Shown here: one piece after another, positions 18,240-28,647 of the stretch
How positions within the stretch are numbered: the first letter of the stretch is position 1
Layout of the letters: every line of letters starts with the position of its first letter
Source: Pseudomonadota bacterium
GTDB lineage: Bacteria; Pseudomonadota; Gammaproteobacteria; Burkholderiales; Burkholderiaceae_C
Length of the DNA stretch: 64,000 bases
Assembly: GCA_020161775.1 (NCBI GenBank)
Contig: JAIUOW010000013.1
Span: 80,276 to 144,275, forward strand
Reading direction: 5' to 3'
The notes under the pieces: generated by a model
What the model saw: only the letters and a program-made list of their open reading frames with translations
Databases searched by the model: none
Told to the model about the DNA's origin: nothing
Made by a program: the position numbers and the translations under genes

Positions 18240-21190
18240 CAGGTGGCTCCTTCCTGTGCAGCGGGTGGGCGCACCGGCTGGCGCCGCCCCCGCACCGCCT
18301 GGTGGCCCAGCGCGGTCAGGATCAGCAGCGTGGCGCCCACCACGAGCGTGAACACGCCAATGTCATAAAACAGGGCGCTGGCCACATGCACCTCGCCCAC
18401 CCAGGGCAGCGTGACATGGGCCACATGGGTGGTGAGAAACGGGTAGCCAAAGAAAAACGCGCCCGCGCCGGTGCCCGTGGCCGTGAGCAGCCCGGTGGCG
18501 ATCCAGCGCGGTGGCGCCAGGTTCATGTGGGCCTCGACCCACTGCGTGCCCGACACGATGTATTGAACGATGAACGCGGTGGACAGCACCAGCCCGGCCA
18601 CGAAGCCACCGCCAGGCAGGTTGTGCCCGCGCATGAACAGGTACACCGCGATCACCGCCGCCACCGGCAACAGCAGGCGAACCAGCACCGCGGGCACCAG
18701 CAGGTAGCCCCGTGCGATGTCGGTGCCAGCCTGCGCGGACACGAGGTCAGCGTCAAACCCCGGCGGCCCGGCCTCCTGCTCCCGCTGCTGGGGTGGCAGC
18801 CCCATGCTTTCACGGGCCGGCCGGAAGCGGCGCAGCAGCGCATAGACCGTAAGCGCCACCACGCCCAGGACGGTGATTTCACCCAGCGTGTCAAAGCCGC
18901 GGAAGTCCACGAGCATCACGTTGACCACATTGGTGCCGCCGCCTTCGGGCACCGCGCGTTCCAGGAAAAACGGCGAGATGCTCTGTGGGAAATTGCGGGT
19001 CATCACCGCATAGGACAGCACCGCCATGCCGGCGCCGGCCGCCAGCGCCACCAGCAGGTCGCGCGAGCGCCGGGCGCGTGCTGCCAGCAAAGCCCGGGGC
19101 GTGCGCCGGTGGTCCGGCTTTTCGATGCGCTTGGGCAGCCAGCGCAGGCCCAGCACAAACAGCACGGTGGTCACCGCCTCCACTGACAGCTGGGTCAGCG
19201 CCAGGTCAGGCGCCGAAAACCAGGCAAACGTGATGACGGTGGTCAGGCCCGCGACGCTCATCAGCGCCAGCGCGGTCAGGCGGTGGTACTTGGCCTGCCA
19301 GGCGGTGCCGATGGCCGCCCCGATGCCCACGGTCCACAGCAGCGCGAACATGGGCGAGAACGTGAGCGTGGGCCGCTCGCCCATCCACTGCACGGGCGCG
19401 CCCAGGGTCAGCCACAGCGGCGTCAGCGCGGCTGCCAGCGTGACCAGCATCAGCATCAGCACCTGGGGCTGCAGCCGCTGCGTGCCCAGCACGCGCAGCA
19501 GCGTGCGGCTGGCGGCCGTCAGTTGCGCCAGCACCCGGCGAAAGGCGGTGTTGCCGCTGAAGCGCCCCAGCAGCGGCGGGCGGACGAATTGCCCCACCGC
19601 CATGGGCCGGCGCAACAGCAGATAGATGGCCACGCCCAGCGCCATGGCCACCAGGCTCATCTGCAGCGGCACGTTGAAGCCGTGCCACACGGCCAGGTCG
19701 AAGGCCGGCAACGTGCCGCCCACCACCGGCGTGGCCGCGACGCCCAGGACCTGCCCCACCGACCATTGCGGCAGCGTGCCCACCAGCAGGCAGACCAGCA
19801 CCAGCAGCTCGATGGGCACGCGCATCCAGTGCGGCGGCTCGTGCGGCTGGCGCGGCAAGGCAGCGCAGGTGTCGGGGCCAAAGAACACGTCCACCGTAAA
19901 GCGCAATGAATACGCCACGCTGAACGCACCGGCGACCACGGCCACCACGGGCAACAGGTGCTCGAACCAGGGCGCGGCGGTGACGAACACCGCCTCGGAG
20001 AAGAACATCTCCTTGGAGATGAAGCCGTTGAGCAGCGGCACGCCCGCCATGGCCGCGCCCGCCACCATGGTGAGCGTGGCGGTGATCGGCATGTAGCGCC
20101 ACAGGCCCGACAGGCGCTGGATGTCGCGCGTGCCGGTTTCATGGTCAACGATGCCCACCGCCATGAACAGGGACGCCTTGAAGGTAGCGTGATTGAGGAT
20201 GTGGAACACCGCCGCCACCGCCGCCAGCGGGCTATTCAGGCCCAGCAGCGTGGTGATCAGGCCCAGGTGCGAGATGGTCGAATAGGCCAGAACGCCCTTC
20301 AGGTCGTTCTGGAAAATGGCCGAGAAGCCGCCGATCAGCAGCGTGGCCAACCCGGTCAGCGTGACGATCCAGAACCATTCGTCCGTGCCGGCCAGCACCG
20401 GCCACAACCGCGCCAGCAGGAACACGCCGGCCTTCACCATCGTGGCCGAATGCAGGTAGGCCGACACCGGGGTGGGCGCCGCCATGGCGTGCGGCAACCA
20501 GAAATGAAACGGAAACTGCGCGCTCTTGGTGAACGCGCCCAGCAGCACCAGCACCAGCGCCACCGGGTACAACGCATGGGCTCGCACGCGCTCGCCGGCG
20601 GCAAGCACCGCCTCCAGGTCAGTGCTGCCCACGATATGGCCCAGCACCAGCACACCCGCCAGCAGGCACAGCCCGCCCGCGCCGGTGACGGTCAGCGCCA
20701 TGCGCGCGCCGCGCCGCGCGTCGCGCCGGTGGTGCCAGTAGCCAATCAGCAGGAAGGAAAACAGGCTGGTCAACTCCCAGAACAGCACGATCTGGATCAG
20801 GTTGCCTGACAGCACCACGCCGCTCATGGAGCCCATGAAGGCCAGCAGGAACGAGAAAAAGCGCGGTACCGGGTCGGCTGGCGACATGTAATAGCGCGCA
20901 TACAGCACCACCAGGCTGCCGATGCCCAGCACCAGCATCGAGAACATCCACGCAAACCCGTCCATGCGCAACGTGAAGTCCAGGCCCAGCGAAGGGATCC
21001 AGTCAAATCGCTGGTAAACCACGCTACCGGCGGCCATCTCGGGAAAATACAGCGCGGCCTGCACCGCGCACACCAGCGCCACCAGGCCGGCGACGGTCGA
21101 TTCAGTGTTGCGCGCGTTGGCCGGCAGGACGGCGGCAACCAGGCTGCCAATGAACGGCAGGGCAACAAGGAGGACGAGGGGCGCTTGCAT
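18239..21190 (-). CDS. mrpA: Mrp antiporter subunit A with fused subunit B domain
   Basis: A protein of about 983 residues. The N-terminal two-thirds is an NuoL/ND5-like membrane subunit (FWELTSLFSFLLIGYW; HSATMVKAGVFLLARLWP; STISHLGLI; LNHATFKASLFM). It is followed by the MrpA C-terminal domain (LTQLSVEAVTTVLFVLGLRW) and then an MrpB-type domain (NLPGGGFVAGLVLSTAFIVQ). The A and B subunits are one chain, and with C-G this is the six-gene 'group 2' Mrp layout known in Proteobacteria. The start MQAPLVLLV at 21190 lies only eight bases past the xth stop and no clear ribosome-binding site is seen, which suggests reinitiation after xth. Confidence 0.9.
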   Translation of the reverse strand: MQAPLVLLVALPFIGSLVAAVLPANARNTESTVAGLVALVCAVQAALYFPEMAAGSVVYQRFDWIPSLGLDFTLRMDGFAWMFSMLVLGIGSLVVLYARYYMSPADPVPRFFSFLLAFMGSMSGVVLSGNLIQIVLFWELTSLFSFLLIGYWHHRRDARRGARMALTVTGAGGLCLLAGVLVLGHIVGSTDLEAVLAAGERVRAHALYPVALVLVLLGAFTKSAQFPFHFWLPHAMAAPTPVSAYLHSATMVKAGVFLLARLWPVLAGTDEWFWIVTLTGLATLLIGGFSAIFQNDLKGVLAYSTISHLGLITTLLGLNSPLAAVAAVFHILNHATFKASLFMAVGIVDHETGTRDIQRLSGLWRYMPITATLTMVAGAAMAGVPLLNGFISKEMFFSEAVFVTAAPWFEHLLPVVAVVAGAFSVAYSLRFTVDVFFGPDTCAALPRQPHEPPHWMRVPIELLVLVCLLVGTLPQWSVGQVLGVAATPVVGGTLPAFDLAVWHGFNVPLQMSLVAMALGVAIYLLLRRPMAVGQFVRPPLLGRFSGNTAFRRVLAQLTAASRTLLRVLGTQRLQPQVLMLMLVTLAAALTPLWLTLGAPVQWMGERPTLTFSPMFALLWTVGIGAAIGTAWQAKYHRLTALALMSVAGLTTVITFAWFSAPDLALTQLSVEAVTTVLFVLGLRWLPKRIEKPDHRRTPRALLAARARRSRDLLVALAAGAGMAVLSYAVMTRNFPQSISPFFLERAVPEGGGTNVVNVMLVDFRGFDTLGEITVLGVVALTVYALLRRFRPARESMGLPPQQREQEAGPPGFDADLVSAQAGTDIARGYLLVPAVLVRLLLPVAAVIAVYLFMRGHNLPGGGFVAGLVLSTAFIVQYIVSGTQWVEAHMNLAPPRWIATGLLTATGTGAGAFFFGYPFLTTHVAHVTLPWVGEVHVASALFYDIGVFTLVVGATLLILTALGHQAVRGRRQPVRPPAAQEGAT

Positions 21191-21198
21191 GAATGACG

Positions 21199-22002
21199 TT
21201 AAAGCTTGAAGTCGTAATCCACAGTGATCGGCGCGTGGTCCGAGAATTTCTCGGCCTTGTAGATGGCTTCGGCGCGCGCCAGCATCGCCAGCGCCGGCGT
21301 AGCCAGGTGGTAGTCCAGCCGCCACCCGACATTGTTCAGGTAGGCCTGGCCCCGATTGCTCCACCAAGTGTAGGCGGTGTCAGTGGCTGTGGGCTGCAGC
21401 TGGCGGTACACATCGACCAGGCCGGTGTGGGTCAGCAGGTTCGTCATCCAGGCGCGCTCTTCGGGCAGGAAGCCGCTGTTCTTCTGGTTGCTGCGCCAGT
21501 TCTTCAGGTCAATGTTCTGGTGCGCGATGTTCACGTCGCCGCACAGGATGAACTCGCGCTGCAGCTTCAGCGCCGCCAGGTGCGGCTCAAACCCGGCCAG
21601 AAAGCGGAACTTGGCCTGCTGGCGCTCCTCGCCCGAAGAACCGCTGGGGAAGTACGCGCTGATGAGCGACAGCTTGCGCTTCGGCGTGTCAAAACGCAGC
21701 TCCACATAGCGGCCCTCGGCGTCAAATTCGCTGGAGCCGTAGCCCACGACCACGTCGCTCGGCTCATGGCGCGTGTACACGGCCACGCCGGAATAGCCCT
21801 TCTTCTGCGCAAAGTGAAAGTGGCCCTTGAGCCCCGCCAGCGCCTCGAACCGGCCGCTCACATCCGCCGCCTGGGCCTTGACTTCCTGCACGCAAATACA
21901 ATCCGGTGCGGTCTTGGCAATCCAGGCTTCAACGCCCTTGGTGGCGGCGGAACGGATGCCGTTGAGATTGAGGCTGGTTAACTTGAACAAGGAATTCCCC
22001 AT
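21199..22002 (-). CDS. xth: Exodeoxyribonuclease III / AP endonuclease
   Basis: A protein of about 267 residues of the exonuclease III family, which nicks abasic sites and removes 3' blocks in base-excision repair. Visible motifs are SLNLNGIRSA, CICVQEVKAQ (metal-binding Glu), ISAYFPSGS, LCGDVNIAH (GDxN) and the C-terminal SDHAPITVDYDF (catalytic Asp-His). The ATG start at 22002 shares bases with the divergent pyrE start codon. An alternative TTG at 21990, eight bases after GGGGA, would give LFKLTSLNL as the N-terminus and relieve the overlap. Confidence 0.9.
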   Translation of the reverse strand: MGNSLFKLTSLNLNGIRSAATKGVEAWIAKTAPDCICVQEVKAQAADVSGRFEALAGLKGHFHFAQKKGYSGVAVYTRHEPSDVVVGYGSSEFDAEGRYVELRFDTPKRKLSLISAYFPSGSSGEERQQAKFRFLAGFEPHLAALKLQREFILCGDVNIAHQNIDLKNWRSNQKNSGFLPEERAWMTNLLTHTGLVDVYRQLQPTATDTAYTWWSNRGQAYLNNVGWRLDYHLATPALAMLARAEAIYKAEKFSDHAPITVDYDFKL

Positions 22003-22708
22003 GGTGGTGGATGCGGATGCACAGGCTGACGGTACAACGGATGAAAGCCGGCTGGCGCAGGATTTCGTGCAGTTTGCGGTGGATTCCGGTGTGCTGCGCT
22101 TTGGTGAATTCAAGACCAAGGCTGGCCGGCTTTCACCGTATTTTTTCAATGCCGGGCTGTTTGACGATGGCGCCAAGCTCGGCCGGCTGGCTCAATTTTA
22201 TGCACAGCGCATCCTCGCGTCGGGCATTGAGTTCGACATGCTGTTCGGCCCCGCGTACAAGGGCATCCCGCTGGGCGCGGCCGTGGCCGTGGAGCTGGCG
22301 CGCCGGGGCCGCAACGTGCCCTTTGCCTACAACCGCAAGGAAGCCAAGGACCATGGCGAAGGCGGTACGCTCGTGGGCGCGCCACTGAAGGGCCGCGTGC
22401 TGATCGTGGACGACGTGATGTCCGCCGGCACGGCCGCGCGCGAATCCATTGCCATCATCCAGGCCGCGGGCGCCACGCCGCACGCGGTGGCCATTGCGCT
22501 GGACCGCCAGGAAAAAGCCACAGAGAACGGCCGCGATGTGGACCACAGCGCGGTGCAGTACGTGCGCAACCAGCTGGGGCTGCAGGTGTGTGCCATTGCG
22601 CGGCTGGCTGATTTGCTGACGTACCTGCAAGGTCAAGCCGGTAGCGGCCTGTCGCAGCACCATGCGGCCGTGCTGGCTTACCGGCAACGATATGGCGTGG
22701 ACGACTGA
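22001..22708 (+). CDS. pyrE: Orotate phosphoribosyltransferase
   Basis: A protein of about 235 residues that makes orotidine 5'-phosphate from orotate and PRPP, the fifth step of pyrimidine synthesis. It has FKTKAGRLSPYFFNAG, the substrate loop FAYNRKEAKDHGEGG and the PRPP-binding motif VLIVDDVMSAGTA. The start MVVDADAQAD gives about 20 extra N-terminal residues compared with the E. coli enzyme. It is divergent from xth, with which its start codon overlaps, and convergent with gatB. Confidence 0.93.
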   Translation: MVVDADAQADGTTDESRLAQDFVQFAVDSGVLRFGEFKTKAGRLSPYFFNAGLFDDGAKLGRLAQFYAQRILASGIEFDMLFGPAYKGIPLGAAVAVELARRGRNVPFAYNRKEAKDHGEGGTLVGAPLKGRVLIVDDVMSAGTAARESIAIIQAAGATPHAVAIALDRQEKATENGRDVDHSAVQYVRNQLGLQVCAIARLADLLTYLQGQAGSGLSQHHAAVLAYRQRYGVDD

Positions 22709-22732
22709 CGCCTTCCACCCTTTTCACATCCG

Positions 22733-24181
22733 TCAGCCCTGAAGCTTTTTGCGCAGCAGATCATTGACCTGCTGCGGGTTGCCTTTGCCCTTGGTTGCCT
22801 TCATCGCCTGACCGACCAATGCGTTGAAGGCCTTGTCCTTGCCGGCGCGGAACTGCGCGACGTTGTCGGGGTTGGCGGCAATGATGTCGTCGATGATCTT
22901 TTCCAGCGCGCCGGTGTCGTTCATCTGCTTGAGGCCCTTGGCCTCAATCACCGCGTCCACATCGCTACCCTCACGCGACCACAGCGCGTCGAACACCTGG
23001 CGCGCGGCGCTGTTGGACACGGTGTTGTCGGCAATGCGCCCAATCAGAGCAGCGAGTTGTGCCGGGCTGACTGGCGCGGCGTCGATGCCAATATCCTGCG
23101 CATTCAGGCGACGGGACACCTCGCCCATCACCCAGTTGCTGGCCAGCTTGGGCTGGCCGCAGGCCTGGGCCGCCGCCTCGAAATAAGCGGCCATGGACTT
23201 GCTCTGCGTGAGCGTGGTGGCGTCGTATTCGGGCAGGCCGTAATCGGCCACGAAGCGCGCCGCCATCACGCGCGGCAGCTCAGCCATCTGGCCGCGCACC
23301 CGCTCCACCCATTCAGGTGCCACCACCAGCGGCGGCAGGTCGGGGTCGGGGAAATAGCGGTAATCGGCCGCATCTTCCTTGGTCCGCATGGCGCGCGTCT
23401 CGCCGGTGTCGGGGTCGAACAGCACCGTGGCCTGCTGGATCGCGTGGCCGTCCTCGATCTGCTCGATCTGCCAGCGGATTTCGTAGTCGATCGCCTGCTG
23501 CATGAACTTGAAACTGTTCAGGTTCTTGATCTCGCGGCGCGTGCCCAAGGGCTGGCCCGGCTTGCGCACCGACACGTTGGCGTCGCAGCGGAAGCTGCCC
23601 TCCTGCATGTTGCCGTCGCAAATGCCGATCCAGGTCACGATCTTGTGCAGCTCTTTCGCGTAGGCCACGGCCTCTTCGCTGCCGCGCATGTCGGGCTCGG
23701 TCACGATTTCCAGCAGCGGCGTGCCGGCGCGGTTCAGGTCGATGCCGCTTTGTCCGATGAAATCCTCATGCAGCGACTTGCCCGCGTCTTCTTCCAGGTG
23801 CGCGCGCACCAGACGCACGCTTTTCTTTTCTTCGCCGAGGAAGAACTCGACACTGCCGCCCTGCACCACCGGGATTTCAAACTGGCTGATCTGGTAGCCC
23901 TTGGGCAGATCGGGGTAGAAGTAGTTCTTGCGCGCAAAGATGCTGCGCGGCGCGATGGTCGCATTCACGGCCAGGCCGAATTCAATCGCGCGCTCCACCG
24001 CGCCCCTGTTCATGACCGGCAGCGTGCCGGGCAGCGCCAGGTCCACCGCGCAGGCCTGCGTGTTGGGCTCGGCGCCAAAGGCCGTGGCAGCGCGGCTGAA
24101 AATCTTGCTTTGCGTGGACAGCTGGGCGTGCGTCTCGAAGCCGATGACGACTTCATAGCCCTGGATCAGTTTGCTCGTCAT
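22733..24181 (-). CDS. gatB: Asp-tRNA(Asn)/Glu-tRNA(Gln) amidotransferase subunit B
   Basis: A 482-residue protein that phosphorylates Glu- or Asp-mischarged tRNA and completes the transamidation. It shows [18 protein letters not shown], the LPGTLPVMN region, [19 protein letters not shown] and [13 protein letters not shown]. The C-terminal YqeY-like tail domain includes [17 protein letters not shown]. The start [10 protein letters not shown] at 24181 is two bases before the end of gatA, so translation is probably coupled. Confidence 0.95.
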   Translation of the reverse strand: MTSKLIQGYEVVIGFETHAQLSTQSKIFSRAATAFGAEPNTQACAVDLALPGTLPVMNRGAVERAIEFGLAVNATIAPRSIFARKNYFYPDLPKGYQISQFEIPVVQGGSVEFFLGEEKKSVRLVRAHLEEDAGKSLHEDFIGQSGIDLNRAGTPLLEIVTEPDMRGSEEAVAYAKELHKIVTWIGICDGNMQEGSFRCDANVSVRKPGQPLGTRREIKNLNSFKFMQQAIDYEIRWQIEQIEDGHAIQQATVLFDPDTGETRAMRTKEDAADYRYFPDPDLPPLVVAPEWVERVRGQMAELPRVMAARFVADYGLPEYDATTLTQSKSMAAYFEAAAQACGQPKLASNWVMGEVSRRLNAQDIGIDAAPVSPAQLAALIGRIADNTVSNSAARQVFDALWSREGSDVDAVIEAKGLKQMNDTGALEKIIDDIIAANPDNVAQFRAGKDKAFNALVGQAMKATKGKGNPQQVNDLLRKKLQG

Positions 24182-24182
24182 G

Positions 24183-25649
24183 TCAGAAACCCGCGGGTGC
24201 GCGAAGGTGGAAGTCTGTGACCTGCTGCAGCTTGTGGGCTGCATTGAGCAGCTTCGCTTCAGCAAAGTAATTGCCAATCAGCTGCAGCCCGACAGGCATG
24301 CCGCCTTCGCCAAAGCCGGCCGGCACGCTCATGCCCGGCAGGCCGGCCAGCGAACCCGGCAGCGTGAAGATGTCGGCCAGGTAGTCGGCCAGCGGGTCGT
24401 TGCCGTGCTCGCCCAGCTTCCATGCCACCGTGGGTGCCACGGGGCCAGCAATCACGTCACACTGCTTGAAGGCTTGCTGGAAATCGTCGGCGATCATGCG
24501 GCGGATCTTCTGCGCCTGCAGGTAGTAAGCGTCGTAGTAGCCGTGGCTCAGCACATAGGTGCCGATCATGATGCGGCGCTTGACTTCGTCGCCGAAGGCC
24601 TCGGCGCGCGTCTTCTTGTACATGTCCAGCAGATCGGTGTATTTATCCGCGCGGTGCCCGAACTTCACGCCGTCAAAGCGGCTCAAGTTGGAGCTGGCTT
24701 CTGCCGGCGCAATGATGTAGTACACGGGGATGGACAACTGCGTGCGCGGCAGCGAAATCGGCACCAGCTTCGCGCCCAGCTTTTCGTACTGTTTCAAGGC
24801 GCCATCCACCGCGGCGCGCACGTCCGCCGACAGGCCTTCGCCGAAAAACTCCTGGGGGATGCCAATGCGCAGGCCTTCAATGCCGTCGTTGAGCGAGCGC
24901 GTGAAATCTTCCGCCGGCACATCGAGCGAGGTGGAGTCGCGGTCGGCATCCGGCCCGCACATGGCCGACAGCAGCAGGGCGCAGTCTTCAGCGGTGCGCG
25001 CCATCGGGCCGGCCTGGTCCAGGCTGGAGGCGAAGGCGATCATGCCGTAGCGCGATGCGCGGCCATAGGTCGGCTTGATGCCGGTGATGCCGCAAAAGCC
25101 CGCAGGCTGGCGGATGGAGCCACCGGTGTCCGTGCCGGTGACCGCCGGGGCCAGGCGCGCGGCCACGGCCGCAGCACTGCCGCCGGAGGAGCCACCGGGA
25201 ATGCGTGAGGTGTCCCACGGGTTGCGCGCGGGCTTGAATGCGGAGTTTTCGTTGGCCGAGCCCATGGCGAATTCATCGCAGTTGAGTTTGCCCAGCGTCA
25301 CCGCGCCTGCTTGCGACAGCTTGTCCACCACGGTCGCGTTGAAGGGGGAACGATAGCCGGCCAGCATCTTCGAGCCAGCCGTGCTCACAAAATCCTTCGT
25401 GACGAAGATGTCCTTGTGCGCGATGGGCACGCCCAGCAGCGGCGCTGTGTCGCCCGCGGCGATGCGCGCATCGGCAGCCTGGGCCTGGGCCAGCGTCACG
25501 TCTTCGCGCACATCGAGATACGCACCCAGGGATTCGTGCTGCTTGCCGCGCGCGAGGAAATGCTGCGCGGCCTCGACGGCGGACACTTGCTTGTTCCGCA
25601 GCTTCGCAGCCAGTTCGGCCACGGTCAGTTCATGCAGCGCGCCGCTCAT
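24183..25649 (-). CDS. gatA: Asp-tRNA(Asn)/Glu-tRNA(Gln) amidotransferase subunit A
   Basis: A 488-residue amidase-signature protein that releases ammonia from glutamine for the GatCAB complex. The Ser-cisSer-Lys triad is visible in [10 protein letters not shown] (Lys) and [15 protein letters not shown]...[11 protein letters not shown] (the two Ser). [16 protein letters not shown] and the glycine-rich segment are intact. The start overlaps the gatC stop by four bases. Confidence 0.95.
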   Translation of the reverse strand: MSGALHELTVAELAAKLRNKQVSAVEAAQHFLARGKQHESLGAYLDVREDVTLAQAQAADARIAAGDTAPLLGVPIAHKDIFVTKDFVSTAGSKMLAGYRSPFNATVVDKLSQAGAVTLGKLNCDEFAMGSANENSAFKPARNPWDTSRIPGGSSGGSAAAVAARLAPAVTGTDTGGSIRQPAGFCGITGIKPTYGRASRYGMIAFASSLDQAGPMARTAEDCALLLSAMCGPDADRDSTSLDVPAEDFTRSLNDGIEGLRIGIPQEFFGEGLSADVRAAVDGALKQYEKLGAKLVPISLPRTQLSIPVYYIIAPAEASSNLSRFDGVKFGHRADKYTDLLDMYKKTRAEAFGDEVKRRIMIGTYVLSHGYYDAYYLQAQKIRRMIADDFQQAFKQCDVIAGPVAPTVAWKLGEHGNDPLADYLADIFTLPGSLAGLPGMSVPAGFGEGGMPVGLQLIGNYFAEAKLLNAAHKLQQVTDFHLRAPAGF

Positions 25650-25945
25650 TCGATCACCTTCGGCACCAGGAACAAACCACGCTCCACCGCCGGTGCGCTT
25701 TGCTGGTTGGCCTCGCGCTGGTTGGGCTCGCTCACCACGTCGTCACGCAGTCGAAGGGCCACATCCTGGATGGCCGCGACGGGGTGGGAAAGCGGCTCGA
25801 TGCCCGCGGTATCCACAGCACGCATCTGCTCGACCACGTCGAAGAAGCCATTCAATTGAGTGAGCATGCGCTCGCTTTCTTCGCTGCTCAATTCCAGCCG
25901 CGCCAGATTGGCAATCCGGCCGATGTCTTGGGGGGTCAAAGCCAT
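25646..25945 (-). CDS. gatC: Asp-tRNA(Asn)/Glu-tRNA(Gln) amidotransferase subunit C
   Basis: A 99-residue protein that wraps around GatA and GatB to stabilise the complex. [18 protein letters not shown] and the [10 protein letters not shown]-terminus match the family. It is the first gene of gatCAB and is divergent from mreB across about 200 bases. Confidence 0.92.
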   Translation of the reverse strand: MALTPQDIGRIANLARLELSSEESERMLTQLNGFFDVVEQMRAVDTAGIEPLSHPVAAIQDVALRLRDDVVSEPNQREANQQSAPAVERGLFLVPKVIE

Positions 25946-27192
<1,247 letters not shown>

Positions 27193-27208
27193 CCCACCCG
27201 GAGCAGCG

Positions 27209-28132
27209 ATGCCACTTGGTACGCTGGACAGGTCCCCACCCCCCTTCTTCAAGCAGGGCCCGTCAGCGCTTTCCAGGCTGATGGTGTTCAGCGCGCTCGC
27301 GCTGTTCCTGATGGTGGCAGATCTGCGCTTTCGCATCACACAACCGCTACGCGCGGCCGTGGCGACGGTGCTGTACCCCGTGCAGTGGCTGGCCATGCGT
27401 CCGGTGCTGCTGGTGCGCCATGGCGGCGACTATTTCCAGGACCTGCAGGCAGCGCAGTCCAGCGAGGCGGCGGCGCGCCAGCGCCTGGCCATGCAGGCGC
27501 AGCGCGCCGGCCAGGTGGAACAGCTGGCGCAGGAAAACAACCGCCTGCGCAAGCTGCTTGCCCTGCGCGACAGGATCAGCGCGCCCAGCCAGGCCGCCGA
27601 GGTGCTCTATGACGCGGCCGACCCCTACACCCGCAAGATCATCATCGACAAGGGCCTGGCCCAGGGCATCGAGGCGGGCTCCCCGGTGATCGACGAGGCC
27701 GGCGTGCTGGGCCAGGTCACGCGCGTGCATCCGCTGATCAGCGAGGTCACGCTGGTGATCGACAGCGACCAGGCTATTCCCGTGCTGAATGCACGCACCG
27801 GCGCGCGCAGCGTGGCCTTTGGCGACCCCACGCATGGCGGTGAGCTGGAGCTGCGCTTCATGGCCGGCAATGCCGACGTGCAGGCCGGCGACCTGCTCAC
27901 CACCAGCGGGGTGGACGGCATCTATCCCGCCGGGCTGCCGGTGGCGCGGGTGGACCGCGTGGAGCGGCGGGCCGATTCCGCCTTTGCGCGCATCTACTGC
28001 GTGCCGCAAGCGCTGGTCACTGGCGCCAGGCATGTGATGGTTCTGAAACCGGTGTCTGTCCAGATCCCGCCGCGGCCCGCGCCTGAAGACACGCCGCATG
28101 CTGCAGCCGCCAGAAAGGGGGCCCGCAAGTGA
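27209..28132 (+). CDS. mreC: Rod-shape-determining protein MreC
   Basis: A 307-residue protein with a short cytoplasmic tail, one membrane helix (LMVFSALALFLMVADL), a coiled coil rich in Gln/Ala/Arg (about residues 75-115) and a periplasmic beta domain (KIIIDKGLAQGIEAGSPVID; GEVTLVIDSDQAIPV; GDLLTTSGVDGIYPAGLPV). MreC binds PBP2 and activates it. The gene lies 16 bases after mreB. Confidence 0.93.
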   Translation: MPLGTLDRSPPPFFKQGPSALSRLMVFSALALFLMVADLRFRITQPLRAAVATVLYPVQWLAMRPVLLVRHGGDYFQDLQAAQSSEAAARQRLAMQAQRAGQVEQLAQENNRLRKLLALRDRISAPSQAAEVLYDAADPYTRKIIIDKGLAQGIEAGSPVIDEAGVLGQVTRVHPLISEVTLVIDSDQAIPVLNARTGARSVAFGDPTHGGELELRFMAGNADVQAGDLLTTSGVDGIYPAGLPVARVDRVERRADSAFARIYCVPQALVTGARHVMVLKPVSVQIPPRPAPEDTPHAAAARKGARK

Positions 28133-28647
28133 TCATGCGCCCCGGGCAGCAGCTGCTGCTGCCGGCCAACCCGTTGTTCATCTGGGGCAGCCTGGCCGTG
28201 GCGCTGCTGCTGAACATGCTGCCGCTGGGCCGAACGCCCTGGCTGCCGGATTTCCTGATCCTGGTGCTGGTGTTCTGGAGCGTGCACCAGCCACTGCGCG
28301 TGGGTATCGGCGCCGCGTTTTTCTTTGGCCTGTGCATGGACGTGCACCAGACCGCCCTGCTGGGCCAGCATGCGCTGGCCTACACGGCCCTGAGCTTTTT
28401 TGCCATCACCATCCACCGCCGCCTGCTGTGGTTCAGCGTGCCGTCGCAGGCGGTGCAGGTGCTGCCGCTGTTCGTGGCGGCGCACGCCATCGAGCTGGCG
28501 ATCCGCATGGTCAGCGGAGGCGCCTTCCCGGGCTGGACGGTGATCCTCGCGCCGCTGATCGAGTCCGCGCTGTGGCCCGTCGTGAGCATCATGCTGCTGG
28601 CCCCCCAGCGCCGCGCCCCTGACCCCGACGAGAATCGTCCGCTATGA
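28129..28647 (+). CDS. mreD: Rod-shape-determining protein MreD
   Basis: A 172-residue membrane protein with about five or six helices (for example PLFIWGSLAVALLLNMLP; FLILVLVFWSVHQPL). IGAAFFFGLCMDVHQTALLG is the conserved MreD motif. A GTG start at 28129 sits seven bases after GGGGG and overlaps the mreC stop; ATG at 28135 is the alternative. MreD works with MreC in the elongasome. Confidence 0.9.
   Translation: MIMRPGQQLLLPANPLFIWGSLAVALLLNMLPLGRTPWLPDFLILVLVFWSVHQPLRVGIGAAFFFGLCMDVHQTALLGQHALAYTALSFFAITIHRRLLWFSVPSQAVQVLPLFVAAHAIELAIRMVSGGAFPGWTVILAPLIESALWPVVSIMLLAPQRRAPDPDENRPL

Noticed and set aside
16777-19186. Long plus-strand frames opposite mrpD and mrpA
   Set aside because: Gln/His/Arg-rich translations opposite clear membrane-protein genes; shadows.
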